Below are positions 44,590-54,940 of a stretch of DNA of 58,078 bases, in pieces. The notes under the pieces are model-generated. The model was not told where the DNA came from, ran no database searches, and was given only the letters and a program-made list of their open reading frames with translations. Within the stretch, counting starts at the first letter, position 1; each line of letters opens with the position of its first letter. The DNA is from Endozoicomonas ascidiicola (lineage in GTDB: Bacteria > Pseudomonadota > Gammaproteobacteria > Pseudomonadales > Endozoicomonadaceae): positions 421,776 through 479,853 of the forward strand of contig NZ_LUTV01000001.1 in assembly GCF_001646945.1 (NCBI RefSeq). Reading direction: 5' to 3'. Made by a program: the position numbers and the translations under genes.

Positions 44590-45864
44590 TTACGCGCCTC
44601 TCAGCCACTCCAGTTGATCACCGTTAGCTTGCCGGTATGCCAGCGTCAGTAATAAAGCTGCACTGAGTTTCGCTCGCGGAACCAGGCTATTTACTTTCAA
44701 ATACTCTTGTTCGCTGTGAATCGCCCCACCCTGAACACCCAGAGTATCGATATTTGGAATCCCTGCGGATGCGAGATTGTTGCCATCACAACAACCACCG
44801 GTGGGTTTCACATCGATGCTCAAACCAAGCTCAGCGCCGAGGTTTTGCGCTAATGCCAATAGCTTTTCATTGGCAGGGCTCAATAATTTTGGCTTGCGGG
44901 TAAAGCCGCCGTGTAACTCCAGATGAATACCATCGCGGGTGTTTATTCCATCGATAATGTCATTCAGTTTATCCAAACACCATTGTTCATCATCCGGGTG
45001 TTCCAAACGGATATTGAATTTGTGCACACATTTATCCGGCACAACGTTGGTTGGGCCACCGCCATGAATAAAGCCTGGATTAAAAGTAATACCCGTCCGC
45101 TGTCCATTAAGATCGTCCATGGCAGAAACAAAGTCACATAAAGCTCTGATGGCGTTACGACCAAGGTGATGCTCACGACCGGCATGGGCAGCCTTGCCAT
45201 GACTGACTACCGAAAAGTTCCCACTGCCTTTGCGTTGCCCGGCCAGACTCCCATCTGGAAAACTGGGTTCAAAAATCATCCCCAGATGCACACGCTTTGC
45301 CGATTCCGCAATCAAAGGTGCAGAGCCGGGAGAGCCAATCTCTTCGTCAGGATTGAACAGGATCTCCCAGCCAATATGTTCAGCCCAAGGGCTTTGCTCA
45401 AGTACTTCCAATGCCTTGAGCATCACCAGAATGCCACCTTTAAGATCGGTAACACCCGGTCCATTAACCGTTTCATCGTCCAGCCATTTCACCTTTTGGA
45501 AAGGGCTGTCTTTTGGAAAAACCGTATCCATATGCCCACAAAGAAAAACCTGTAAAGGGGCTTCCGGGCGTTTTCGAATTCGAAGCGCATCTCCTAACGG
45601 GTTATGAACAATATCGCCCTGATCATTCACCACTTCCCAAGGGGCAACAGGTATACGTTCATGGTCAGAAGATAGGTTAGCAGTGAGTTTGAGCAGGCTT
45701 TCCAGTACCTGATTAACACCATCACGGTTCAGGGTACCTGAGTTGATTTCTGCCAGTTCAATGGTGCGGGAAAGCATGTCATCCTGCTGATCATTTAACA
45801 AATCCAGCAGGGAACGTATTTCGGAAGGGAGTGTATCAATAACAGTGTCGTTTATATGTTGCAT
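44590..45864 (-). CDS. M20-family metallopeptidase/deacylase
   Basis: The 424-residue protein has the M20 zinc-binding set: VFLCGHMDTVFPKDSPFQ, GPGVTDLKGGILVMLKALEV, the catalytic NPDEEIGSPGSAPLI, and a later GAIHSEQEYL. A dimerisation lid contains HAGREHHLGRNAIRALCDFV. Homologs include carboxypeptidase G2 and ArgE-type deacylases that remove acyl or glutamyl groups. ATG 45864 (MQHINDTVIDTLPSEI) is chosen because the alternative GTG 45891 lies inside a hairpin stem. It sits between the aminotransferase and DUF1338 genes in one operon. Confidence 0.83.
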   Translation of the reverse strand: MQHINDTVIDTLPSEIRSLLDLLNDQQDDMLSRTIELAEINSGTLNRDGVNQVLESLLKLTANLSSDHERIPVAPWEVVNDQGDIVHNPLGDALRIRKRPEAPLQVFLCGHMDTVFPKDSPFQKVKWLDDETVNGPGVTDLKGGILVMLKALEVLEQSPWAEHIGWEILFNPDEEIGSPGSAPLIAESAKRVHLGMIFEPSFPDGSLAGQRKGSGNFSVVSHGKAAHAGREHHLGRNAIRALCDFVSAMDDLNGQRTGITFNPGFIHGGGPTNVVPDKCVHKFNIRLEHPDDEQWCLDKLNDIIDGINTRDGIHLELHGGFTRKPKLLSPANEKLLALAQNLGAELGLSIDVKPTGGCCDGNNLASAGIPNIDTLGVQGGAIHSEQEYLKVNSLVPRAKLSAALLLTLAYRQANGDQLEWLRGA

Positions 45865-45889
45865 CGAGAACGTCTCATCGTGTTTATAC

Positions 45890-45912
45890 ACCCCCGCTCA
45901 GCGAACGGGGGT
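45890..45912 (-). promoter_or_regulatory. Hairpin between aminotransferase and M20 genes
   Basis: ACCCCCG and CGGGGGT form a GC stem around an eight-base loop in the 68-bp gap. No T-run follows, so it is more likely an mRNA-stability or attenuation element than a full terminator. Confidence 0.5.
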
Positions 45913-45932
45913 ATGAGTTAGCGAGAGTTCAC

Positions 45933-47162
<1,230 letters not shown>

Positions 47163-47245
47163 TCAGTTGTTCTTATCAATTGTTGTTGCATTTTACACAA
47201 GCCTGAGAAACTTGTACGCAGTTTTAACAAACCTTCACAGATAAT

Positions 47246-47662
47246 TCATACGGGCACCTGACGAGCCTTCAATTGCTCTCGAAGCGCGGTAAGAATTTGT
47301 GTGCGCCCGATCACCCCGATCAATCGACCATCTTCTACCACCGGGTAAATCTTGGGCTTATTATTTTGCATGGATTCGGCCAGAGTGATGATACTCTCCG
47401 ATGGACTTGCTGTAAGCACTTCCTTACGCATTACATCACTGGCCAGAACATCAAAATCACAATGATAACTACTGCCCAACAGTTTCTGAATACAGTCTTG
47501 CTCTGATAGAAAACCGATCAGTTTTTTATGTTCATCAACGACCGGGAGGCCGGTCAGATGGTGCCGACAAAGCAATTCTGTTGCTTCACTGAGGGGAGTA
47601 TGTCCATAGATAACCGGGGGGTCGTAAAGCAGATAATCACGAACCTGAATATGCGCATTCAT
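47246..47662 (-). CDS. CBS-domain pair protein
   Basis: The 138-residue protein is made of two CBS domains: VRDYLLYDPPVIYGHTPLSE to FLSEQDCIQKLLG and ASDVMRKEVLTASPSESIIT to LIGVIGRTQILTALREQL. Such pairs bind adenosyl ligands and act as small energy or redox sensors. No fused enzyme is present. The IS1182 copy lies 62 bp upstream of the start codon and may have displaced or replaced the native promoter. Confidence 0.85.
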   Translation of the reverse strand: MNAHIQVRDYLLYDPPVIYGHTPLSEATELLCRHHLTGLPVVDEHKKLIGFLSEQDCIQKLLGSSYHCDFDVLASDVMRKEVLTASPSESIITLAESMQNNKPKIYPVVEDGRLIGVIGRTQILTALREQLKARQVPV

Positions 47663-47724
47663 AGCCGCCTCCTTTACCCATCAAAGTATTGCTGAACCAT
47701 AGCGAAGGTTGTCTTTCAGTCTAG

Positions 47725-49336
47725 GAGCCTGTCGGACTTAGAACAACTTTTGAGTATAATACCCGCAAGATCGTAAAAGACAGCCAGCCAATGAACAAAT
47801 GGACTTTCAGACCCATTGACCGAGACATCCCTGACTTTTTTCCTGCCACTGTTCAGGATTATCTGCCAGAGGTGCATCTTGCTCGCTTTGTTGTAGAGGT
47901 GGTTGAGCAGCTAGACCTCACACCTTTGATCAGCGCCTATAAAGGAAGGGGTTCTAAAGCCTGGCATCCATCCCTCATGCTGTCGTTATTGTTCTATGGA
48001 TATGCAACAGGTGTCTTCTCCAGTCGCAAACTGGAGAAAGCAACTTATGACTCCATCGCCTTTCGATATATCTGCGCCAACGAGCATCCGGATCACGACA
48101 GTATCAACACCTTTCGCCAGCGCTTCCGTAAAGAAATCAGTGAACTTTTTGTTCAGATATTGTTGATTGCGCAACAGGCAGAATGGTTGAAGCTGGGAAC
48201 CATCAGCCTCGATGGAACCAAGATGAAGGCCAATGCCAGCAAACACAAGGCGCTCAGTTACAAGCACGCATGCAAGCTCGAAAAGCAGCTCAAGGCAGAA
48301 GTTGAAGAGCTCCTCAGGATGGCTGAAAAAGCAGATACTGAAAAATTGCCAGACGAATTATCCATTCCTGATGAGCTGAAACGCAGGGAAGATCGCCTCA
48401 AGGTGATTGCCGATGCCAAAGCTGAAATTGAGCGACGAGCTGAAGAACGTTATCAGCAAGAGCTGGCAGAATTCCAGGACAAAGTTGCCCGTCGTGATGC
48501 GATCAGAGATACGGGAAAAAAGCCACGGGGCAAAGAACCGAAAGCCCCTACGCCGGGCCCCAGGGACAAAGATCAAGTCAACCTGACAGATCCGGAGTCT
48601 CGCATAATGCCAACGTCTGCTAACGGTTTTGTACAGGCTTATAATGCGCAGGCCGCAGTAGATAACGACAGTGGTCTTATTGTTGAAAATCATATTACTC
48701 AGGCGACCAATGACAAACAACAGGTAGCGCCTGCCCTCGAAGAACTGGCCTCTCGTGCAGAGCAGATTGGCAAGCCCAGCGCGATTCTTGCCGACACGGG
48801 CTACTTCAGTCAGGGCAATGTGTCTGCTGTGGATAAGTTTGGAGCTATCCCTTACATTGCAGAAAAGAAGGATGCCCATAACAAACCTTTACTGGAGCGC
48901 TTTAAGCCCGATGAGCCGATGCCCGCAGGCGATGATGTTACCGCACTGGAGTTGATGCGTTGGCGATTGCAAACCAGGGAAGGACGGGCGGTGTATGCAT
49001 TGAGAAAAAGCACCATTGAGCCAACGTTTGGGATACAGAAGGAAGTGATGGGATACCGTCAATTTCTGGTCCGTGGTCTTGAAGCAGTGTCTGCTGAATG
49101 GGATCTTCTGTGCATGGGTTTTAACCTGAAGCGGATGTTTACGCTGATGCTGAAAGATCTTCAGGAAAGTATCATTTTTATGCAGTTTATTTCAGCTTAC
49201 AGGTTATTTGTCGCATGCATTTGGATATTTGGGCAAAAGAGACTGACGACATAAACAGCACTTCCAGACTGGATTCTGTGATTTTTGACTTTATTGCGGC
49301 CCATCTCCGGTTTTTACTTTCAAGTCCGACAGCCTC
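47725..49336 (+). mobile_element. IS1182-family insertion sequence, copy 2
   Basis: This 1612-bp element is the same length as copy 1 and nearly identical, in the opposite orientation. CTAG flanks both ends (47721-47724 and 49337-49340). The terminal repeats are GAGCCTGTCGGACTT and the reverse complement of GAGGCTGTCGGACTT. Confidence 0.9.
47791..49254 (+). CDS. IS1182-family transposase, copy 2
   Basis: The 487-residue transposase is intact and, as far as read, differs from copy 1 only in one residue near the C-terminus (QFISAY). All catalytic parts listed for copy 1 are present, including ISLDGTKMKANASKHKALSY and ILADTGYFSQGN. The reading frame fills the element from about 66 bp inside the left end to 82 bp before the right end. 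Confidence 0.92.
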   Translation: MNKWTFRPIDRDIPDFFPATVQDYLPEVHLARFVVEVVEQLDLTPLISAYKGRGSKAWHPSLMLSLLFYGYATGVFSSRKLEKATYDSIAFRYICANEHPDHDSINTFRQRFRKEISELFVQILLIAQQAEWLKLGTISLDGTKMKANASKHKALSYKHACKLEKQLKAEVEELLRMAEKADTEKLPDELSIPDELKRREDRLKVIADAKAEIERRAEERYQQELAEFQDKVARRDAIRDTGKKPRGKEPKAPTPGPRDKDQVNLTDPESRIMPTSANGFVQAYNAQAAVDNDSGLIVENHITQATNDKQQVAPALEELASRAEQIGKPSAILADTGYFSQGNVSAVDKFGAIPYIAEKKDAHNKPLLERFKPDEPMPAGDDVTALELMRWRLQTREGRAVYALRKSTIEPTFGIQKEVMGYRQFLVRGLEAVSAEWDLLCMGFNLKRMFTLMLKDLQESIIFMQFISAYRLFVACIWIFGQKRLTT

Positions 49337-49339
49337 CTA

Positions 49340-49360
49340 GCTGAGGCTTTACGCCTCAGC
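49340..49360. terminator. Hairpin at the edge of IS1182 copy 2
   Basis: GCTGAGGC and GCCTCAGC pair around TTTAC. The first base overlaps the right CTAG flank, so the IS landed directly beside the hairpin. It could end transcription of the minus-strand gene at 49389, although no T-run remains next to it. Confidence 0.4.
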
Positions 49361-49388
49361 ATCGTGAAGGGCAAGAAGCCTGTGATAT

Positions 49389-50063
49389 TTAATTCAATTT
49401 CTTAACAGCAAGCTCTGCCTGTTTAAGTTCCTTGTCAATCGCTTCATGGAGTAATCCGAACTCACTATCGTACCTCAGCAGCTTGTCCGTAAACTCTGGC
49501 ATCAACTCAGTCATAGTCACTTCCGTATTGTCCGGTAAGCTTTCCGGAAGTATCCGCGTGAGATTAATCCAGTGCATTTCCGTTTGCCGAAAAAACGACA
49601 ACAGTCGATCGTACTCAACAGCAGGATTAAACATGTCCGGCTTTCTGCCAGCCCGGGAAAGTGCAAGAAGGTCAAAGATCTGTTGCAATTTGGCATCGTG
49701 TACGGCCAGAGCGGTGTTCACATGCCTCAAGTCATTGGCATAGCCGCCGGCTGCGGTTTTGCTGACTGGGGCAACCGGTGCAGTTTGAACTTCTTGCACA
49801 TTATCGATAATGGCGATATCCGCCTGCTTGCCAAATGCCATATCCGGGCGATTCAGGTGCGTGGCCGCCAGATTGACCAGATGGTTTTCAACTTTATTAA
49901 AATCGACCTCCATCATCTTCATTAGCTTTTCCAGCTTTTCATTCACACCCAATTCATTATTGCTTTCTGTTTTCGCTTCAGCAGAAACACCAAACTCTGG
50001 ATCCTTCAGAGCCTCAGGCTGGTAAGAGCGCTCATTCATAGTCTCTTGTACCGACGAGGTCAT
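49389..50063 (-). CDS. Hypothetical protein, 224 residues
   Basis: No family is recognised. The chain is charged and helical. LGVNEKLEKLMKMMEVDFNK and later ELMPEFTDKLLRYDSEFGLL suggest coiled-coil or helical-bundle segments. There is no signal peptide or membrane segment. The N-terminus is polar and likely disordered (MTSSVQETMNERSYQ). It stands alone between the IS copy and the Fur-box gene. Confidence 0.65.
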   Translation of the reverse strand: MTSSVQETMNERSYQPEALKDPEFGVSAEAKTESNNELGVNEKLEKLMKMMEVDFNKVENHLVNLAATHLNRPDMAFGKQADIAIIDNVQEVQTAPVAPVSKTAAGGYANDLRHVNTALAVHDAKLQQIFDLLALSRAGRKPDMFNPAVEYDRLLSFFRQTEMHWINLTRILPESLPDNTEVTMTELMPEFTDKLLRYDSEFGLLHEAIDKELKQAELAVKKLN

Positions 50064-50166
50064 AGCACTATCTCCTTTATTGCTATTCCTTTATTGCTAA
50101 CTATTTAAGCCTAGTCGAAAAGCGATAGCCTCTTCCTATCGATCAGGATTAGCAAAATCTATTTGC

Positions 50167-50185
50167 AAATGAGATTCATTCTCAT
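50167..50185. promoter_or_regulatory. Strong candidate Fur box
   Basis: AAATGAGATTCATTCTCAT is close to the palindromic Fur site form AATGAGAATCATTCTCATT, matching the ATGAGA and TCATTCTCAT parts. It lies 40-58 bp upstream of the GTG start of the DUF2061 gene and about 104 bp before the divergent unknown gene, so it could control either. Confidence 0.65.
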
Positions 50186-50224
50186 ACAATTAAGTCATCA
50201 ACGATTCAGACCTCGGAGTTCACC

Positions 50225-50431
50225 GTGATCAAGACTATGTCCTTTGCTGTAATACATTTTTTTGTTGCTTTTTCAGTAGGTTATATAATGACCGGCGACA
50301 TCGTTATTGGCGGCGCGCTCGCCTTGGTAGAACCTGCAGTCAACACTGTTGCCTTTTACTTCCATGAAAAGGTGTGGAACCGCATAAAAAAGACTGAACC
50401 AAAGCATAACAAGACCTTGGTCGCAGCATAG
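50225..50431 (+). CDS. DUF2061 small membrane protein
   Basis: The 68-residue protein matches the DUF2061 pattern: KTMSFAVIHFFVAFSVGYIM, a short loop, then GDIVIGGALALVEPAVNTVA and FYFHEKVWNRIKK. Two membrane segments are expected. The function of the family is unknown. The GTG start follows CGGAG. A strong Fur-box candidate 40 bp upstream suggests iron-regulated expression. Confidence 0.82.
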   Translation: MIKTMSFAVIHFFVAFSVGYIMTGDIVIGGALALVEPAVNTVAFYFHEKVWNRIKKTEPKHNKTLVAA

Positions 50432-50452
50432 GTCATGGCAATGTTCAAACGT

Positions 50453-51301
50453 TCAAACCGTTGCCATGGCGCCTTTATCCAGGCCTTCGTAAGCGAACAC
50501 TTTGATCTGCCGATCTGGTTTCTGTTCCGCCAAACGACGAACAATATGTTGTGCCAGCAGTTCAACCGTTGAATCTGTATCGATCAAATAGCACTGTGTG
50601 ACTGGCAGGCTGAGCTCAAAGTAGCCCTGGTTCGCCTGATAACCAAACCGGTAGTACTCTGTGCTATCCACCCGGAACGTTTCCAGCAGATCTTCCCGGG
50701 TTCCAATATAGATATCCCGCCACTGAGCCGCCCACCAGGCTTCCAGCACCTGATCTCGATGCTCATCCACATAAACCTGTATCTGCGAACGATGCCCATG
50801 GGCAATTCGCTGACAATCACCATCGTGCTTTTTCAAGCCATGACTGTAGTGATAATAAGCACCGCCAATATCTTCCGGGTATAAATTCAAATCTACTTTC
50901 TGAACATTCTCCGGCAGCTCTGATAGCACAGCGGCTTCAAGGAAAGGCGTTAATAATTCAGGGGTGATGCTCTCACTGTCCAGCAGTAGTAGGGCTTGAG
51001 CGGGCGCTGCACAGGTAATCAAACCACCTTGCGCTGAAAACTGAACGGTGAGTTGATTATCTTCATGACTGACAGACGTCCTTTCTGACTTGGCAGGCAC
51101 CAGCAGTCGGTGATCTGCCATAGTATCCAACATCGCTTTGATCTGTTTTTTCACATGACCAAAATCAAACACCATGCCCTGCTCATCAAGATCTCCCCAC
51201 AGCGTGACATCGACAATCCATGTTTCACCAACCACACCCCGCTCTGGACAGAGATAGCTGAAATCAAGGGTCGTGAGCTTATTGACGAACAATGCCTGCA
51301 T
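50453..51301 (-). CDS. Tandem 6-carboxytetrahydropterin synthase-like protein
   Basis: The 282-residue protein contains two QueD/PTPS-type halves. The first (1-125) has WIVDVTLWGDLDEQGMVFDF and GHVKKQIKAMLDTMADHRLL but lacks the zinc His cluster. The second (about 145-280) has YYHYSHGLKKHDGDCQRIAH and GHRSQIQVYVDEHRD, with the His of SHG and the HGH pair expected as zinc ligands, and ends with the ELLAQHIVRRLAE helix. The ordinary QueD is single-domain and makes 6-carboxytetrahydropterin for queuosine. The tandem form is known in some gammaproteobacteria, and its role is not clear. Divergent from bioA. Confidence 0.75.
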   Translation of the reverse strand: MQALFVNKLTTLDFSYLCPERGVVGETWIVDVTLWGDLDEQGMVFDFGHVKKQIKAMLDTMADHRLLVPAKSERTSVSHEDNQLTVQFSAQGGLITCAAPAQALLLLDSESITPELLTPFLEAAVLSELPENVQKVDLNLYPEDIGGAYYHYSHGLKKHDGDCQRIAHGHRSQIQVYVDEHRDQVLEAWWAAQWRDIYIGTREDLLETFRVDSTEYYRFGYQANQGYFELSLPVTQCYLIDTDSTVELLAQHIVRRLAEQKPDRQIKVFAYEGLDKGAMATV

Positions 51302-51374
51302 AGTACTTCCGAGCTTTTAAGTGATTTGTTAATAGAAATTAAAAGCACCGTTATTTTGGAAGCTAATAGTGAAA

Positions 51375-51383
51375 TTATCCACA
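51375..51383 (+). promoter_or_regulatory. Single perfect DnaA box upstream of bioA
   Basis: TTATCCACA occurs in the gap between the QueD-like gene and bioA, which is the usual place for a regulatory site. Alone it may be chance, since one is expected per roughly 130 kb. Confidence 0.3.
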
Positions 51384-51555
51384 GCCAGTATCTATTTATT
51401 ACATTTATACGCACTAACACCTACGCAGGCTTTTATTGTGCTTGCCAGCACCGGTGCCAGACGATTATCTTCTGCACCCTGAAGAGAATGAACTTTATGG
51501 GCCAGACTTTATGGGCCAGACAGTGCACCAGGAACCCTCCACCAAGGAGCCAGCT

Positions 51556-52845
51556 TTGAGCAGCCAGATAACACCAGAAGAACTGAGTTTTGATGCCAAT
51601 CATATCTGGCACCCTTATAGCACCACGGTTAATCGGGCGGATATGTTCCCAGTGACTGGGGCTGAAGGTGTTTATCTTCATCTGAACGATGGTCGCCGGG
51701 TGATTGATGGCATGTCTTCCTGGTGGTGCATGGTGCATGGCTACAACCATCCTGAAATGAATCAGGCGCTGAAGCAGCAGATCGATGAGTTTTCCCACGT
51801 TATGTTTGGCGGGCTGACCCATAAACCCGCCATCGATCTGGCCAAAAAGCTGGTAGCGATGACGCCAGAGCCGATTCAGACGGTTTTCTTTGCCGACTCC
51901 GGTTCCGTCGCGGTAGAAGTGGCGATCAAGATGGCTATGCAGTATTGGATCGCCCAAGACCGCCCTGAAAAGAACAAAATGCTTACCGTACGTGGTGGTT
52001 ATTACGGCGATACCACCGGTGGTATGTCTATCTGTGATCCCGACGGGGGCATGCATCACTGGTTTACCGGGATTCTTCCTCAGCACTATTTTGTCCCAAG
52101 GCCTGCCTGTGGTTTTCATGAACCCTGTGAAGACAGCCACCTGACAGAGCTTCGTCAGTTTCTGGATCTCCAAAGCCACCAGCTTGCTGGCATTATTATT
52201 GAACCCATTGTGCAAGGCGCCGGCGGCATGCATTTCTATTCGCCAGATTATCTGGTTCGCCTGCGTCAGCTGTGCGATGAATATGACATTCTGTTGATCC
52301 ACGATGAAATTGCCACCGGTTTTGGTCGTACCGGTAAACTCTTTGCCTGTGAACATGCCAATGTTGTTCCTGACATTATGTGTGTTGGCAAAGCGCTGAC
52401 CGGTGGTTACATGACCATGGCCGCCACGCTTTGCACAGAACAAGTCAGCAAAACCATTTCAGAACACGGCCCTTTCATGCACGGCCCTACCTTTATGGCC
52501 AACCCTCTGGCCTGCGCTGCAGGTAACGCCAGTCTCGAAATACTCTCCCGAGGAGAGTGGCAACCTCAGCTGGCCATGATCGAAACAGTCCTCAAAAATG
52601 AGCTAATGCCCTGTGCCGAAATGGCCTCAGTCTCTGAAGTCCGGGTGCTTGGCGGTATTGGTGTGGTGGAATTAAAAGAGCCGGTGGTGATGGCTGAAAT
52701 ACAACCCTTGTTTGTGGAAGAAGGCGTCTGGGTGCGCCCTTTTGGCAAACTGGTTTATGTGATGCCCCCTTATGTCATCACCCCTGAAGAACTGAAAACT
52801 CTGTGCAATAGTATTTGCAGAGTCCTTCATCGTGTTGGCAGATGA
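51556..52845 (+). CDS. bioA: Adenosylmethionine-8-amino-7-oxononanoate aminotransferase
   Basis: The 429-residue PLP enzyme has HIWHPYSTTVNRADMFPVTG at the start, MSSWWCMVHGYNHPEMNQAL, FFADSGSVAVEVAIKMAMQY and RGGYYGDTTGGMSICDPDGG. The PLP lysine is in VGKALTGGYMTMAAT, after LLIHDEIATGFGRTGKLF. It transfers the amino group from S-adenosylmethionine in biotin synthesis. TTG 51556 is chosen because AAGGAG lies 7 bases before it and family members start at this point. The 40-codon upstream extension is low in similarity and contains a 14-bp tandem repeat. No other bio genes are in this window. Confidence 0.9.
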   Translation: MSSQITPEELSFDANHIWHPYSTTVNRADMFPVTGAEGVYLHLNDGRRVIDGMSSWWCMVHGYNHPEMNQALKQQIDEFSHVMFGGLTHKPAIDLAKKLVAMTPEPIQTVFFADSGSVAVEVAIKMAMQYWIAQDRPEKNKMLTVRGGYYGDTTGGMSICDPDGGMHHWFTGILPQHYFVPRPACGFHEPCEDSHLTELRQFLDLQSHQLAGIIIEPIVQGAGGMHFYSPDYLVRLRQLCDEYDILLIHDEIATGFGRTGKLFACEHANVVPDIMCVGKALTGGYMTMAATLCTEQVSKTISEHGPFMHGPTFMANPLACAAGNASLEILSRGEWQPQLAMIETVLKNELMPCAEMASVSEVRVLGGIGVVELKEPVVMAEIQPLFVEEGVWVRPFGKLVYVMPPYVITPEELKTLCNSICRVLHRVGR

Positions 52846-52909
52846 TTTAAAATGACGCTATTTTTCAGTTTCACAACAATTTATTAAGTCGTTTAAAGGA
52901 GTACAAACA

Positions 52910-53389
52910 ATGGGTGCAGGTCTTCCAAAAACCCCAGAGCAGTTCCATAAAATCCCCCACGCCCGTGTTGCCATTATTGGCGGTAGCTGGCACAGCGACT
53001 GTGTTGACGCCATGATCAACCGAGCTGAGAAAGAATTGTTGGCGCTTGACGTCAAACCGGAGAATATCTCTGTACACAAAGTACCGGGATCTCTTGAGTT
53101 ACCACTGGCTGCAAGATTGCTGTTTGAAAAAGATCCAGAGCTGGATGCAGTGCTGGCCTTTGGTGTGGTTCTGGAAGGCATTACCAGCCACGATGAAAGC
53201 GTGCTTCACGCCGTTGTTAACGGCTTCCAGAATGTCACTGAGCGTTTTGGCAAACCGGTGATTAACGAAGTTATTGGTGTCACCAGTATCGAAGATGCCC
53301 ACAAACGTTCTGGCGATAATCATATGAATAAAGGCGTTGAAGCCGTCTATGCTACGTCAGAACTGTTGAACTGGATTCACCAGCTCTGA
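52910..53389 (+). CDS. ribH: 6,7-dimethyl-8-ribityllumazine synthase
   Basis: The 159-residue enzyme has ARVAIIGGSWHSDCVDAMIN, the substrate loop KVPGSLELPLAARLLFEK, and LAFGVVLEGITSHDESVLHA, the typical block with the catalytic His. It joins the ribB and ribD products in riboflavin synthesis. The SWHSD motif resembles type II lumazine synthases (RibH2) more than the form usual in the rib operon. A strong AAAGGAG precedes the ATG. The gene lies after bioA, away from ribD and ribB(A), and stands where the other rib genes are absent. Confidence 0.88.
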   Translation: MGAGLPKTPEQFHKIPHARVAIIGGSWHSDCVDAMINRAEKELLALDVKPENISVHKVPGSLELPLAARLLFEKDPELDAVLAFGVVLEGITSHDESVLHAVVNGFQNVTERFGKPVINEVIGVTSIEDAHKRSGDNHMNKGVEAVYATSELLNWIHQL

Positions 53390-53414
53390 AAATGATGTGA
53401 GTTGTCAGTGGGGG

Positions 53415-54719
53415 CTACAAAGATTCCTGAGTAGCCTCTTTATTGGCCACCATGCCACTCTTTTCTACAAACTCTTCTACAAGCTCTTCCTGTAACTCTT
53501 TATTCACCATGACGGTGACACAAGCATCCGACCAAACGTTCACAGCGCTCTCGAACATATCAATCAGTGCATAAAAAGGCAGAATGATTACCAGTAGCTG
53601 CAGAGGTACCCCCATCGCGGCCAGAAAAGCACTGGACATCATATAACAGCCCATGGGTACGCCAGCATTGCCAATAGCTGCGACGGTGGCAATACCAATC
53701 CACACTACCATCTCAAAGGTTGAAAACGCCACACCACTACTTTGAGCCACAAACAGCACCGTAATCAAAATAAACGCAGCGCAGGCATTCATATTAATCG
53801 TGGTGCAAATAGGCAGACTAAAACGGGCAACGTTGCTTTGAACGCCCAGTTTCTCCGCACACTCCACAGAACTGGGCAAAGCTGCAACCGATGATTTACC
53901 AAAGAATGCAATGGTCAAAGCAGGCCACATCACTCGAGCGGTTTGCCATGGGGAAAACCCTTTGCTTTTGAGAAACACAGGCAAAACAACGCCCGCCTGA
54001 ATCACGTTGGCAACTAAAATACAGGCCAGATATAAAGCCAACTCAGTTAATACTTCTTGCCCATGAAGATCTTGAACAAACAGGTTAACGAAAGACCACA
54101 CGGCTAAAGGCATCAACTTGAGCACAAATGACGTCATTTTCATCACAGCGGCAAACATACTGTCATAAAAAGCATTCAAGTTTGAACGATGCTTCGGCTC
54201 CAAACAAATCACCGAAAAACTGAACAACAGCGCTAAAAACAACATGCTCATTACGTTGTGCGTTTGAAACGGTTCAATGAAACTGGAAGGAATCACTTTA
54301 TCAAAGTGCGTCCATAAATTAACGCTTGTCTCTTGCATAAATTGATCCGTTTGCCTTGACAATGAGAGCCCCAGTGGATCAATCAACAGATACAACCCGA
54401 GAGCAATGGTGGCAGCGATAATCGTCGTCACTAGTGTGTACTTAAGGACACTGCTTCCCATTTTCTTCACCGTAGAAATATCACCGCCCCCCGACAGCGT
54501 AGAAACCAGTGAAAAGAAAATAACCGGCAGACTTATTAATTTCAGCATTCGGATAAAGAGGTCAGAAACAATCTGGCTGGCCTGATAAAACTCTGGTAAA
54601 TGAAGCCAGCCTGTGAAAATCCCCAATAGGCCGGCAAAAATCAGAACGCTATTTCCCGTAAAAAGCGAGCCATTAAGAAACAAGAAAGTCCGACCGGAGC
54701 GACAAGGGTTTTTCTGCAT
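53415..54719 (-). CDS. Dicarboxylate/amino acid:cation symporter (DAACS)
   Basis: The 434-residue protein has eight or more membrane segments and the glutamate transporter fold. FIRMLKLISLPVIFFSLVST is the early helix, HNVMSMLFLALLFSFSVI lies in the middle, and the substrate-binding parts are FFGKSSVAALPSSVECAEKL and SLPICTTINMNACAAFI. The late DMFESAVNVWSDACVTVMV holds the Asp usual in the last transmembrane part. It imports an acidic or neutral amino acid with sodium or protons. It is convergent with ribH, and single. Confidence 0.87.
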   Translation of the reverse strand: MQKNPCRSGRTFLFLNGSLFTGNSVLIFAGLLGIFTGWLHLPEFYQASQIVSDLFIRMLKLISLPVIFFSLVSTLSGGGDISTVKKMGSSVLKYTLVTTIIAATIALGLYLLIDPLGLSLSRQTDQFMQETSVNLWTHFDKVIPSSFIEPFQTHNVMSMLFLALLFSFSVICLEPKHRSNLNAFYDSMFAAVMKMTSFVLKLMPLAVWSFVNLFVQDLHGQEVLTELALYLACILVANVIQAGVVLPVFLKSKGFSPWQTARVMWPALTIAFFGKSSVAALPSSVECAEKLGVQSNVARFSLPICTTINMNACAAFILITVLFVAQSSGVAFSTFEMVVWIGIATVAAIGNAGVPMGCYMMSSAFLAAMGVPLQLLVIILPFYALIDMFESAVNVWSDACVTVMVNKELQEELVEEFVEKSGMVANKEATQESL

Positions 54720-54840
54720 TTGTGGTCAACACCCATTTAATTAAACAGATTCTACAAGATAGACAGAGTCCACATAACGCCTTATCTTATTTTGGTATTA
54801 GCTTGGGCTGTTCTGGAATGATGCTAAATAAAAACCCTTC

Positions 54841-54940
54841 CTCACTGTATGAGGTTGTCGCGAAAGCTCTGGTTCCCATTCTTTGAGGGTGTCGCGAAAC
54901 TCTCAACCAGCTCGTTCCCATGCTCCTGCGTGGGAACGAG
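54841..54940. repeat. Repeat unit with palindrome
   Basis: CTCGTTCCCATGCTCCTGCG (54911-54930), continuing to GGAACGAG at 54940, forms a near-perfect hairpin of a type scattered through many gammaproteobacterial genomes. Upstream, GTTGTCGCGAAAGCTCTGGT and GTGTCGCGAAACTCTCAACC are partial direct repeats. The minus-strand frame through this block is repeat-derived and not accepted as a gene. The rest of 54720-55114 shows no gene. Confidence 0.65.
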
